Assembly: GCF_014196305.1 (NCBI RefSeq)
Contig: NZ_JACIDJ010000001.1
Span: 1,226,290-1,290,289, forward strand
DNA from: Roseococcus suduntuyensis
GTDB lineage: Bacteria; Pseudomonadota; Alphaproteobacteria; Acetobacterales; Acetobacteraceae
DNA: 64,000 nucleotides
Reading direction: 5' to 3'
Positions 23,948-31,550 of this stretch are shown piece after piece. The notes beneath the pieces were generated by a model. It did not search any database and was not told where the DNA came from. It saw only the letters and a list, made by a program, of their open reading frames with translations. Position 1 is the first letter of the stretch; every line of letters starts with the position of its first letter. The position numbers and the translations under genes were made by a program.

Positions 23948-25408
23948 ATGGCCCACCCGCGCACCCCCCGGCTGAAGAATGGCGTGCTGCACACCGATAT
24001 CTGCGTGATCGGCGCGGGGTCGGGCGGGCTGTCGGTGGCGGCGGGGGCGGTGCAGATGGGCGCCTCGGTCGTGCTGATCGAGAAGGGCGAGATGGGGGGC
24101 GACTGCCTGAACACGGGCTGCGTGCCGTCCAAGTCGCTCATCGCCGCCGCCCATGCGGCCCATGCGGCGCGGCAGGCGGGGCGCTTCGGCATCCATCTGC
24201 CGCCGCCGGAGGTGGAGTTCGCCGGCGTCCATCGCCACATCCATGGGGTGATCGCCTCCATCGCCCCGCATGACAGCGTGGAGCGCTTCGAGGGGTTGGG
24301 CTGCACCGTGATCCGCGCCGAGGCGCGCTTCACCGCGCCGGACCGGCTGGAGGCGGGCGGGCAGGTGGTGCGCGCGCGGCGCTTCGTCATCGCCACCGGC
24401 TCCCGCGCCGCGGTGCCGCCCATCCCGGGGCTCGACCGGGTGCCGCACCTCACCAATGAGAGCGTCTTCGACCTGAAGGACCGGCCGGACCACCTGGTGG
24501 TGATGGGCGGCGGGCCGATCGGGGTGGAGATGGCCCAGGCCTTCCGCCGCCTGGGCTCGGCGGTGACGGTGCTGGAGCGCGCCACCATCCTGCCGCGCGA
24601 CGAGCCCGAGGCCGTCGCCCTGCTGCGTGGCCACCTGCTGGCTGAGGGCGTAACCATCGAGGAGGGGGCTCAGGTGGCCGCGCTGCATCCCGGCGCCGAA
24701 GGCCAGGGGCTTGAGGTGGAGTTCGACCAGGCCGGCCGTCGCCGCACGCTGCGCGCCTCGCATCTGCTGGTGGCGGCGGGGCGGCAGCCCAACATCGAGA
24801 ATCTGGGGCTGGAGGCGGCGGGGGTGGACCACACCCCGCGCGGCATCACGGTGGATGGTGGGCTGCGCACCAGCAACCGGCGCATCCTCGCCGTGGGCGA
24901 CGTGGCGGGCGGGCCGCAATTCACCCATGTGGCGGGGTATCACGCGGGCATCGTCATTCGCCGCGCCCTGTTCGGCCTGCCGGCGAAGGCGGACTACCGC
25001 GCGCTGCCCTGGGTGACCTACACCGATCCCGAACTCGCCCATGTCGGCATGGGCGAGGCCGAGGCGCGCGAGGCCGGCGAGGCGGTGACGGTGCTGACCG
25101 AATCCCTTTCCGGCAATGACCGCGCCCGTGCCGAGGGCGCGGGGGAGGGACTGGCCAAGATCGTCCTCGGCGCGCGCGGGCGCATCCTGGGCGCCACCAT
25201 CCTGGCCCCGCGCGCGGGCGAGATGATCGGGCTGTGGGGGCTGGCCATCCAGAAGCGCCTCAAGGTGGGCGACGTGGCGCAGATGATGGCGCCCTATCCC
25301 ACCATGTCCGAAATCTCGAAGCGGGCGGCGGGGTCCCATTACACGCCATCGCTTTTCTCGGCGCGCACGCGCTTCCTGGTGGGTCTGATCCAGCGGGTGC
25401 TGCCGTGA
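23948..25408 (+). CDS. FAD-dependent pyridine nucleotide-disulfide oxidoreductase, mercuric-reductase-like
   Basis: This is a 486-residue flavoprotein of the Lpd/MerA/glutathione reductase family. The FAD site GAGSGG is near residue 22, the redox pair Cys53 and Cys58 lies in GGDCLNTGCVPSK, the NAD(P)H site GGGPIGVEM is near 196, and the second FAD motif AVGDVAGG is near 316. The C-terminal segment reads APYPTMSE where Lpd enzymes have the catalytic HAHPT motif, so the His base is absent. There is no N-terminal MerA metal-binding domain. It probably reduces a small disulfide or an oxidant rather than lipoamide. It is the first gene after the candidate ECF promoter and overlaps the TVP38 gene. 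Confidence 0.88.
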   Translation: MAHPRTPRLKNGVLHTDICVIGAGSGGLSVAAGAVQMGASVVLIEKGEMGGDCLNTGCVPSKSLIAAAHAAHAARQAGRFGIHLPPPEVEFAGVHRHIHGVIASIAPHDSVERFEGLGCTVIRAEARFTAPDRLEAGGQVVRARRFVIATGSRAAVPPIPGLDRVPHLTNESVFDLKDRPDHLVVMGGGPIGVEMAQAFRRLGSAVTVLERATILPRDEPEAVALLRGHLLAEGVTIEEGAQVAALHPGAEGQGLEVEFDQAGRRRTLRASHLLVAAGRQPNIENLGLEAAGVDHTPRGITVDGGLRTSNRRILAVGDVAGGPQFTHVAGYHAGIVIRRALFGLPAKADYRALPWVTYTDPELAHVGMGEAEAREAGEAVTVLTESLSGNDRARAEGAGEGLAKIVLGARGRILGATILAPRAGEMIGLWGLAIQKRLKVGDVAQMMAPYPTMSEISKRAAGSHYTPSLFSARTRFLVGLIQRVLP

Positions 25409-26106
25409 GGTGGCTGCGCGACAGGCGGCTCTGGCTGGCGCTGGCGGCCATCGCGCTGCTGCTGGCGCTGCGCTTCACGGGGTTGGGGGAATTCCTCTCG
25501 CTGGAGACGCTGGCGCGGCACCGCGCGGCGCTGTCGGGCTTCGTGGCGGGCAACCCGCTGCTGGCGGGCGCGATCTATGTGGCGGTCTATGCCGCGGCGG
25601 TGGCGCTTTCCGTGCCGGGGGCGGTGATCCTGACGCTGACGGGGGGCTTCCTGTTCGGCGCGCTCTGGGGCACGGCCATGGCGGTGGTGGGCGCGACGCT
25701 GGGGGCCACGGGCGTCTTCCTCTTCGCCAAGCTGCTCTTCGGCCCCAACGCCCTGGACCGCTTCGGCGCGCCGGCGCGGCGCCTGGCCGAGGCCATCCGG
25801 CGCAACGCCGCCTCCTATCTGCTGGTGCTGCGCCTGGTGCCGCTGTTCCCCTTCTTCCTGGTGAACCTGGTGCCGGCTTTCGTGGGGGTGCGGCTGCCGG
25901 TCTATGTCGTGACCACCTTCCTCGGCATCATTCCCGGCACGGCGGTGTTCAGCCTGACCGGGGCGGGGCTGGGCAACATCCTGGATGCGGGCGGGACGTT
26001 GGATTTGCGCTCGGTGCTGTCGCCGGAAATCCTGGCGGGGCTGCTGGGGCTGGCCGCCTTGTCGCTGGCGGCCATCCCCCTCAAAAACCGTTTCGCGGGG
26101 CGCTGA
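25405..26106 (+). CDS. TVP38/TMEM64 (VTT domain) family membrane protein
   Basis: This is a 233-residue protein with about six hydrophobic segments. The VTT/SNARE-associated domain spans about residues 60-190, with VPGAVILTLTGGFLFG and the later LRLVPLFPFFLVNLVPAF and TFLGIIPGTAVF blocks conserved. DedA-superfamily proteins of this type are lipid scramblase or transporter-like. The GTG at 25405 overlaps the previous stop as GTGA and is preferred to upstream starts inside the flavin reductase gene. TVP38 and DUF547 genes often occur together, as they do here. The substrate is unknown. Confidence 0.88.
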   Translation: MRWLRDRRLWLALAAIALLLALRFTGLGEFLSLETLARHRAALSGFVAGNPLLAGAIYVAVYAAAVALSVPGAVILTLTGGFLFGALWGTAMAVVGATLGATGVFLFAKLLFGPNALDRFGAPARRLAEAIRRNAASYLLVLRLVPLFPFFLVNLVPAFVGVRLPVYVVTTFLGIIPGTAVFSLTGAGLGNILDAGGTLDLRSVLSPEILAGLLGLAALSLAAIPLKNRFAGR

Positions 26107-26107
26107 C

Positions 26108-26905
26108 ATGGCCATCCTCCGCCGCGCCTTCCCTGGCCTTGCCGTCGCCGCCCTGCTGGTGCGGGAGAGCCGCGCCGCCGCGCCCGAGGCGCTGGAGGAA
26201 CTGCTGGCGCGGCATGTCGTGTTGCCGGAAGATGGCGTCAGCCGCGTGCGCTACGCCGCCTGGAAGGCGAGTGCGGCCGACATGGCGGCGCTCGACGCCT
26301 GGATCGCGGCCGCCGCCGCGCAGCGCCCCTCCGCCATGGCGCGGGGCGAGGCCTATGCCTATTGGGCCAACCTCTACAACGCGCTGACGTTGAAGGTGGT
26401 GCTGGACCGATACCCGGTGCGCTCCATCCGCGACATCCGCTCCACGGGCGTGCCCTTCGACCCGCGCCAGTTCATCGGCCCCTGGCGCACGCGGCTGGTG
26501 ACGGTGGAGGGCCGTCGCATGTCGCTCGACGACATCGAGCACGAGACGATGCGCCCGACCTTCCGCGACCCGCGGGTGCATTACGCGGTGAACTGCGCCT
26601 CGATCGGCTGCCCCAACCTGTGGCCGCGCGCCTGGCGGGCCGGGACGCTGGAAGCCGCCCTGGACGAGGCCGCGCGCGCCTTCGTGAACCACCCGCGCGG
26701 GGCCGTCTTCCGGGCGGATGGGGGGCTGCGCGTCTCCTCCATCTACAAGTGGTTCCAGGAGGATTTCGGGGGTTCCGAAGCGGGCGTCATCGCCCATCTC
26801 CGACACTACGCCACGGGGGAGCTGGCCCGGCGCCTTGCCACCGCCACCCGCATCGCCGAAGACGCCTATGACTGGGCATTGAACGACGCCGCGACCCTGT
26901 CCTGA
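26108..26905 (+). CDS. DUF547 domain-containing secreted protein
   Basis: This is a 265-residue protein with a short N-terminal export signal (AFPGLAVAALLVRESRAAA). The DUF547 domain covers about residues 75-235, with its signature pieces YWANLYNALTLKVVL, DIEHETMRP, VHYAVNCASIGCPNL and VSSIYKWFQEDFGG. The Asn-Cys-Ala and His residues resemble a papain-like catalytic arrangement proposed for the family, but no activity is established. The ATG at 26108 follows the TVP38 stop by one base, so it belongs to the same operon. Confidence 0.88.
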   Translation: MAILRRAFPGLAVAALLVRESRAAAPEALEELLARHVVLPEDGVSRVRYAAWKASAADMAALDAWIAAAAAQRPSAMARGEAYAYWANLYNALTLKVVLDRYPVRSIRDIRSTGVPFDPRQFIGPWRTRLVTVEGRRMSLDDIEHETMRPTFRDPRVHYAVNCASIGCPNLWPRAWRAGTLEAALDEAARAFVNHPRGAVFRADGGLRVSSIYKWFQEDFGGSEAGVIAHLRHYATGELARRLATATRIAEDAYDWALNDAATLS

Positions 26906-26918
26906 AGGAGCAACGCCC

Positions 26919-27875
26919 TTGTCCATCCGCACCCAGGACGCGCCGCCGCGCCTGAACCCCGCCAAGTTCCAGCACCCGGAGGTGACGCTGAAGGGCGAGC
27001 GCCGGGCGCAGGTGGCGCTGACGGCGCTGGACACGCTGTGGGTGAACACTGGCACGCTGTGCAACATCACCTGCGCGAACTGCTACATCGAGAGCAGCCC
27101 GCGCAATGACGCGCTGGTCTACATCACGCCCGCCGAGGTCGCGGCCTACCTGGACGAGGCGGAAGGGATGGGCGTGCGCGAGGTGGGCTTCACCGGCGGC
27201 GAGCCCTTCATGAACCCGGGCCTGGTGCCCATGCTGGACGACGTGCTGTCGCGCGGGCTGCACGCCCTGGTGCTGACCAACGCCATGCAGCCCATGCGCC
27301 GCTACGCGGAGCCGCTGCGTGCGCTGCTGGCGAGGCATGGCGGGGCGCGGCTGGTGGTCCGCGTCAGCCTCGACCACCACGACGCGGCGGTGCACGACAT
27401 CGAGCGCGGCGCGGGCAGCTATGCCCGCACCATGGAAGGGCTGGAATGGATGGCGCGCGAGGGCTTCACGATCCATGTCGCGGGCCGGGTGGGCTTCGGC
27501 CATGACGGCGAGGCGGCCATGCGCGCGGGCTATGCGGCGGTCTTCGCGCGCCATGGCATTCCGGTGGATGCCACGGACCCCGTGGCGCTGATGCTGTTCC
27601 CGGAGATGGATGCGGGGCGCGACGTGCCCGAGATCACGGAGGCCTGCTGGGGCATCCTGGGCAAGTCGCCGGACAGCCTGATGTGCGCCTCCTCGCGCAT
27701 GGTGGTGAAGCGCCGCGGCGCCGAACGTCCCGCCGTGCTGGCCTGCACCCTGCTGGCCTATGACGCGCGCTTCGAGCTGGGCGCCACGCTGGAAGAGGCC
27801 GCGCGGCCGGTGGCCCTGAACCACCCGCATTGCGCGACCTTCTGCGTGCTGGGAGGGGCCTCATGCTCGCGTTGA
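26919..27875 (+). CDS. Radical SAM protein of unknown specificity
   Basis: This is a 318-residue radical SAM enzyme. The [4Fe-4S] motif CNITCANC is near residue 47, followed by the SAM-binding GFTGGEPFMNPG near 89. The C-terminus has further cysteines (LACTLLAYD, HCATFCVLGGASC) that could hold an additional cluster, though the protein is shorter than classical SPASM enzymes. The start is a TTG at 26919, with a strong AAGGAG ribosome site 8 bases before it. The gene overlaps phnD by 13 bases. I cannot name the substrate; its position between DUF547 and a phosphonate-type transporter suggests work on a small imported or exported compound. Confidence 0.85.
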   Translation: MSIRTQDAPPRLNPAKFQHPEVTLKGERRAQVALTALDTLWVNTGTLCNITCANCYIESSPRNDALVYITPAEVAAYLDEAEGMGVREVGFTGGEPFMNPGLVPMLDDVLSRGLHALVLTNAMQPMRRYAEPLRALLARHGGARLVVRVSLDHHDAAVHDIERGAGSYARTMEGLEWMAREGFTIHVAGRVGFGHDGEAAMRAGYAAVFARHGIPVDATDPVALMLFPEMDAGRDVPEITEACWGILGKSPDSLMCASSRMVVKRRGAERPAVLACTLLAYDARFELGATLEEAARPVALNHPHCATFCVLGGASCSR

Positions 27876-28729
27876 CCCGTCGCGCCGCACTGGGCGCCGC
27901 GCTGGGCGCCCCGCTGGGCGCCGTCCTGGCCACGCCGGCGCTGGCGCAATCCCGCGCGCCGCTGCGCTTCGCCGTCGGGCCGTTCCAGCCCACGGCGGGC
28001 GACACGCGCCGGGCCTTCGAGCCCTTCTTCGCGCATCTGGCGCAGCGGCTCGGCCGGCCCTACGAGCTGACCGTCACGACCGACTGGGCGGGCATCGCGG
28101 TGGCCATGGGTTCGGGCCAGGTGGATGCGGCCTGGATGGGGCCCTGGGGCTATGTGCTGGCCCATGCGCGGGCGGGCGCCGAGGCGCTGGCGACGGTGCT
28201 CTATGAAGGGCGGCCGACCTACCACGCCATCATCATCGCGCGCGAAGGGGTGAACATCGCGCGCTTCCCCGAGGATGCGCGGGGCATGTCCATCTCCTTC
28301 GCCGATGCCGGTTCCACCTCGGGCTGGCTCATTCCGCACCATTGGTTCCAGACCCAGGGCGTGGATCCGCGCACCTTCTTCCGCTACCGCGACGGGGCGA
28401 GCCACGCGGCCAACGTGATTTCGGTGGCCTCGGGCCAGGTGGATCTGGCGACGGATTTCGACCGGAACCTGAACGCGATGATCGCCTCCGGCCGGGTGCG
28501 CGCCGAGCAGGTGCGGGTGGTCTGGCGCAGCGCGCCGCTGCCCAATGACGCGCTGGCCGCGCGGCGGGACCTGGATGGGGCGACCCGCGCGGCGCTGCGC
28601 GAAGCCGCCCTTGCCACCGGCGCGGAGGTGCTGCCGCCGCGCTACACCGGCTGGGTGGCCGCGACACCCGAGACCTACGCGCCCATCGAGGCCGCGGGCC
28701 GCGCCCTGGGGCGGCTGCGGACCTCGTGA
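27863..28729 (+). CDS. PhnD-like periplasmic substrate-binding protein
   Basis: This is a 288-residue ABC receptor of the phosphate/phosphite/phosphonate-binding (PhnD) family. The signal peptide ends near ALAQ (about residue 26). The family pattern is visible in FAVGPFQPTAGD, VDAAWMGPWGYV and SISFADAGSTSGWLIP (the binding loop with Ser/Thr residues). Ligands of this family are oxyanions such as phosphonates, but related receptors bind other compounds. The start at 27863 lies inside the radical SAM gene with a GGGAGG site upstream. The gene is coupled to phnE by a GTGA overlap. Confidence 0.88.
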   Translation: MLALTRRAALGAALGAPLGAVLATPALAQSRAPLRFAVGPFQPTAGDTRRAFEPFFAHLAQRLGRPYELTVTTDWAGIAVAMGSGQVDAAWMGPWGYVLAHARAGAEALATVLYEGRPTYHAIIIAREGVNIARFPEDARGMSISFADAGSTSGWLIPHHWFQTQGVDPRTFFRYRDGASHAANVISVASGQVDLATDFDRNLNAMIASGRVRAEQVRVVWRSAPLPNDALAARRDLDGATRAALREAALATGAEVLPPRYTGWVAATPETYAPIEAAGRALGRLRTS

Positions 28730-29478
28730 CGCTACGACAGGCCGCCTTCTGGGCGGGGTTCGCCGCGCTGCTGGGCGTCTCGGTCTGGACGGTGGCGCCC
28801 GACCCGGCGCGGCTGGCGGCGGGCCTGCCGCGGCTGCTGGGCTGGCTGGCCGGTTCCTGGCCGCCGGATTTCTCGGGGGCGGGCGACATCGCGCGCCGCG
28901 CCGGCGAGACGGTGGGCATTGCCACGCTGGGCACGCTCTGCGCCGCGTTGCTGGCATTCCCGCTGGCGCTGCTGGCGACCAGGCCGCTTTCGCCCTTCCT
29001 GGCGCTGTATCAGCCCACGCGCGGCGTGTTGGACGGGCTGCGCGGGACGGATGGCTTCGTCTTCGCGCTGCTGTTCGTGGCCGCCGTGGGGCTTGGCCCC
29101 TTCGCGGGGATGCTGGGGGTGGCGCTGCATTCGGCGGGGTCCTTGGCCAAGCTGTGGTCGGAGAGCATGGAAACCGCCGACCCGCGCCCGGCCGAGGCCA
29201 TCACCGCCGTCGGCGCCACACGGATGCAGGTGGCGCTGTTCGCCCTGATCCCGCAGACCATGCCGCAGAACCTCTCCCACCTGCTCTATGTGTGGGAGTT
29301 CAACATCCGCGCCTCCACCGTGCTGGGCCTGGTGGGCGCGGGCGGGCTGGGGCAGGAGTTGAAGAACGCCGTGGACCTGCTGGATTTCAACCGGGTGCTG
29401 GCCATCCTCATCGTCATCATCGCGCTGACGCTGGCGGCGGACCGGATCAGCGCCACGCTGCGGCGGCATCTGGCATGA
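28726..29478 (+). CDS. PhnE-like ABC transporter permease
   Basis: This is a 250-residue inner-membrane permease with about six helices. The binding-protein-dependent transport motif, which docks the ATPase, is present as ESMETADPRPAEAITAVGA near residue 145. The RASTVLGLVGAGGLG block near 197 is typical of PhnE/MetI-like permeases. It overlaps phnD (GTGA at 28726) and the next gene (ATGA at 29475). No ATPase (PhnC) gene is present in the operon or elsewhere in the window, so the transporter must borrow one or be incomplete. Confidence 0.88.
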   Translation: MTLRQAAFWAGFAALLGVSVWTVAPDPARLAAGLPRLLGWLAGSWPPDFSGAGDIARRAGETVGIATLGTLCAALLAFPLALLATRPLSPFLALYQPTRGVLDGLRGTDGFVFALLFVAAVGLGPFAGMLGVALHSAGSLAKLWSESMETADPRPAEAITAVGATRMQVALFALIPQTMPQNLSHLLYVWEFNIRASTVLGLVGAGGLGQELKNAVDLLDFNRVLAILIVIIALTLAADRISATLRRHLA

Positions 29479-30338
29479 TGGAACTGGACGCGCCCTGGCT
29501 CGTCTTCGGCGGGCCCTATTCCAATTCGCACGCCACGCGCGCCCTGTTGGCGGAGGCCGCGCGGCGCGGCATCCCGTCCGCGCGCATTCTCTGCACCGGC
29601 GATGTGGTGGCCTATGCGGCCGATGCGGCGGCCACCACCGCGCTGGTGATGGGAAGCGGCATCCATGTGCTGATGGGCAATTGCGAGGAACAGCTTGCCG
29701 CCGGCGCCGGGGATTGCGGCTGCGGTTTCGAGGAGGGCACGGCCTGCGACCTGCTGGCGCGCGGCTGGTATGCCCATGCGCTGCGTGAGGTGACGCCCGC
29801 GCAGCGCGACTGGATGGGCGCCCTGCCGCGCCGCCTCGTGCTGCGCCTGCCCGATGGGCGGCGGCTGGCCGTGGTGCATGGTGGCGCCACCGAGATCAAC
29901 CGCTTCCTCTTCCGCTCGACGCCCGAGAATGTGCTGGCGGCCGAGATCGCGGCCACGGGCTGCGATGGCGTCGTCGCGGGCCATAGCGGCATTCCCTTCG
30001 CGCGGCGGGTGGGGCAGGGGGTGTGGATCAATGCCGGCGCCATCGGCATGCCCGCGCATGACGGCACGCCGCGCGTGTGGTTCAGCCTCCTTAGGCCGCG
30101 CGCCGAGGGGCTGGAGGTGAGTTTCCACGCGCTGGATTACGACCACGCCGCCGCAGCCGCCGCCATGCGCCGCGCGCGCTTGGCGGAGGGCTACGCCACG
30201 GCATTGGAAACGGGGCTCTGGCCCTCGGAGGACGTGCTGCCACAAGCCGACCGCGCCCGGCGCGGCGTGGCGCTGGAGCCCCCCGCCTTCGCCTGGGCGG
30301 TCAGGCCGCCATCCGGTCCCGGCGCATGCGCAGCGTGA
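29475..30338 (+). CDS. Calcineurin-like metallophosphoesterase, YfcE/MJ0936-like
   Basis: This is a 287-residue phosphoesterase-fold protein. Metal-site motifs are CTGDVVAYA (GDxxxY block, near residue 38), MGNCEEQ (GNCE instead of GNHE, near 66), VVHGG (near 133) and AGHSG (near 170). The first motif, normally DxHGN, reads GGPYSN, so the first metal ligand set is degenerate. A cysteine-rich insert (GDCGCGFEEGTAC) is unusual. The ATG at 29475 overlaps the phnE stop. The 3' end overlaps the convergent kinase gene by 38 bases. The substrate is unknown. Confidence 0.8.
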   Translation: MMELDAPWLVFGGPYSNSHATRALLAEAARRGIPSARILCTGDVVAYAADAAATTALVMGSGIHVLMGNCEEQLAAGAGDCGCGFEEGTACDLLARGWYAHALREVTPAQRDWMGALPRRLVLRLPDGRRLAVVHGGATEINRFLFRSTPENVLAAEIAATGCDGVVAGHSGIPFARRVGQGVWINAGAIGMPAHDGTPRVWFSLLRPRAEGLEVSFHALDYDHAAAAAAMRRARLAEGYATALETGLWPSEDVLPQADRARRGVALEPPAFAWAVRPPSGPGACAA

Positions 30339-31305
30339 CGACCAGCCCCTCGGGTGCCCATTCATAGGCGATGCCGCCGCCGAACTGGTGCATCATGCTG
30401 CGCTCGATCAAATCGCCGCCATAGCCGGCGCCAGGCGCGGGCTGGGTCGCGGTCGGGCCGCCATGCTCGGCCCATACCAGCACCACCTCCTCGTCTGGGG
30501 CGTCGCATGACAGGTCCAGCGTGCCGGCGGGCACCGACAAGGCGCCATGCTTGAGGGAGTTGGTCGAGAGTTCATGGATGACGAGCGCCAGCGTCGTGGC
30601 CGCGCCCTCGTTCAGGTCCATCCGTGGCACGGACACGCGAATACGGCTGGAGGCGGGATCGTCCTCGTCATAGGCCTGCAGCAGCACCGCCAGCAGGTCG
30701 CCCATCAGCACCGCCTCCACCGGCCGCCCGCCGCGCGGCCGCACCAGGTCATGCGCGCGGCCCAGCGCCATCAGCCGCTGGGTGAGGTCGAGCGCCATGT
30801 CCTCCGTGGTTTCGCTGCTGCGCGAGGTGATGCGCGCCAGCCCGCAGGCGACGAGCAGCAGGTTCTGCACCCGGTGGCTCATCTCGCCGGCCAGGAGCTG
30901 GTGGCTTTCCTCCGCCTGCTTGCGGCGCGTGACGTCGAGGAAGATGCCGCGCATCACGCCATGCTCGATATCCGCGTCATTCCCCTGGCCGCGCGCCGAC
31001 ACCCAGCGGATATCGTCGCCGGAGAGGATGCGGAAATCGATCTCATAGCCGCCCACGATGGCGCGTGTGGCCGCGAAGGCGGCGCGCACGCGGTCGAGGT
31101 CGGTCGGATGGATCTTCGCCGAAAGCTCCCGGAAGGTCGTGACGGTGGCCCCGGCGAGGTCCCACAGCTCCATGGCCCGCCGGTCGAGGCCGATATGGTC
31201 GGACTCCACGTTCCAGCGCCAGAGGCCGACGCCCGCGGCCTCGATGGCCGCGCGCAGATGCGTCAAGTCCCAATCCGAAGCATAGGTAGGGTCGGCGGAG
31301 GGCAT
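30301..31305 (-). CDS. Soluble PAS-HisKA_2/HWE sensor histidine kinase
   Basis: This is a 334-residue kinase without transmembrane helices. A PAS domain spans about residues 12-130 (AIEAAGVGLWRWNVES and GIFLDVTRRK at its end). The phosphoacceptor box is EMSHRVQNLLLVACGL near 148, of the HWE/HisKA_2 kind. The ATPase part has HELSTNSLKHGAL near 248 and a glycine-rich GAGYGG. Such kinases in alphaproteobacteria often sense light, redox or general stress. The start at 31305 is chosen because the PAS region begins soon after and the upstream extension is not conserved in style. No response regulator is adjacent. Confidence 0.85.
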   Translation of the reverse strand: MPSADPTYASDWDLTHLRAAIEAAGVGLWRWNVESDHIGLDRRAMELWDLAGATVTTFRELSAKIHPTDLDRVRAAFAATRAIVGGYEIDFRILSGDDIRWVSARGQGNDADIEHGVMRGIFLDVTRRKQAEESHQLLAGEMSHRVQNLLLVACGLARITSRSSETTEDMALDLTQRLMALGRAHDLVRPRGGRPVEAVLMGDLLAVLLQAYDEDDPASSRIRVSVPRMDLNEGAATTLALVIHELSTNSLKHGALSVPAGTLDLSCDAPDEEVVLVWAEHGGPTATQPAPGAGYGGDLIERSMMHQFGGGIAYEWAPEGLVVTLRMRRDRMAA

Positions 31306-31550
31306 TGGGCAGGTGTCCTGATCGGAGGGATGCCCCGTCGGGTGTCGGCTGCCCTCGGGCAGGGAGGCCGGAGGGACGCGGCGCGCCCGAACCAACGTGT
31401 ATAAGGCATTCGGAAGGGGGGGGCGAGCCTGCGGTCGACTGGCCGGAACCCTGGCGCCGGATGGAAAAATGCAGCGGCCCGGTGTCTTTCCGCCGGCATC
31501 GCGCGCCCCCGGAGATTTCGCGACCGGCGATGATGTTCTAGACCAGGGGG

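Noticed and set aside
22988-25339. 783-codon minus-strand frame across the sigma/NrsF/flavoprotein region
   Set aside because: Low-complexity His/Gly/Arg translation with no domain. The plus strand carries three recognisable genes.
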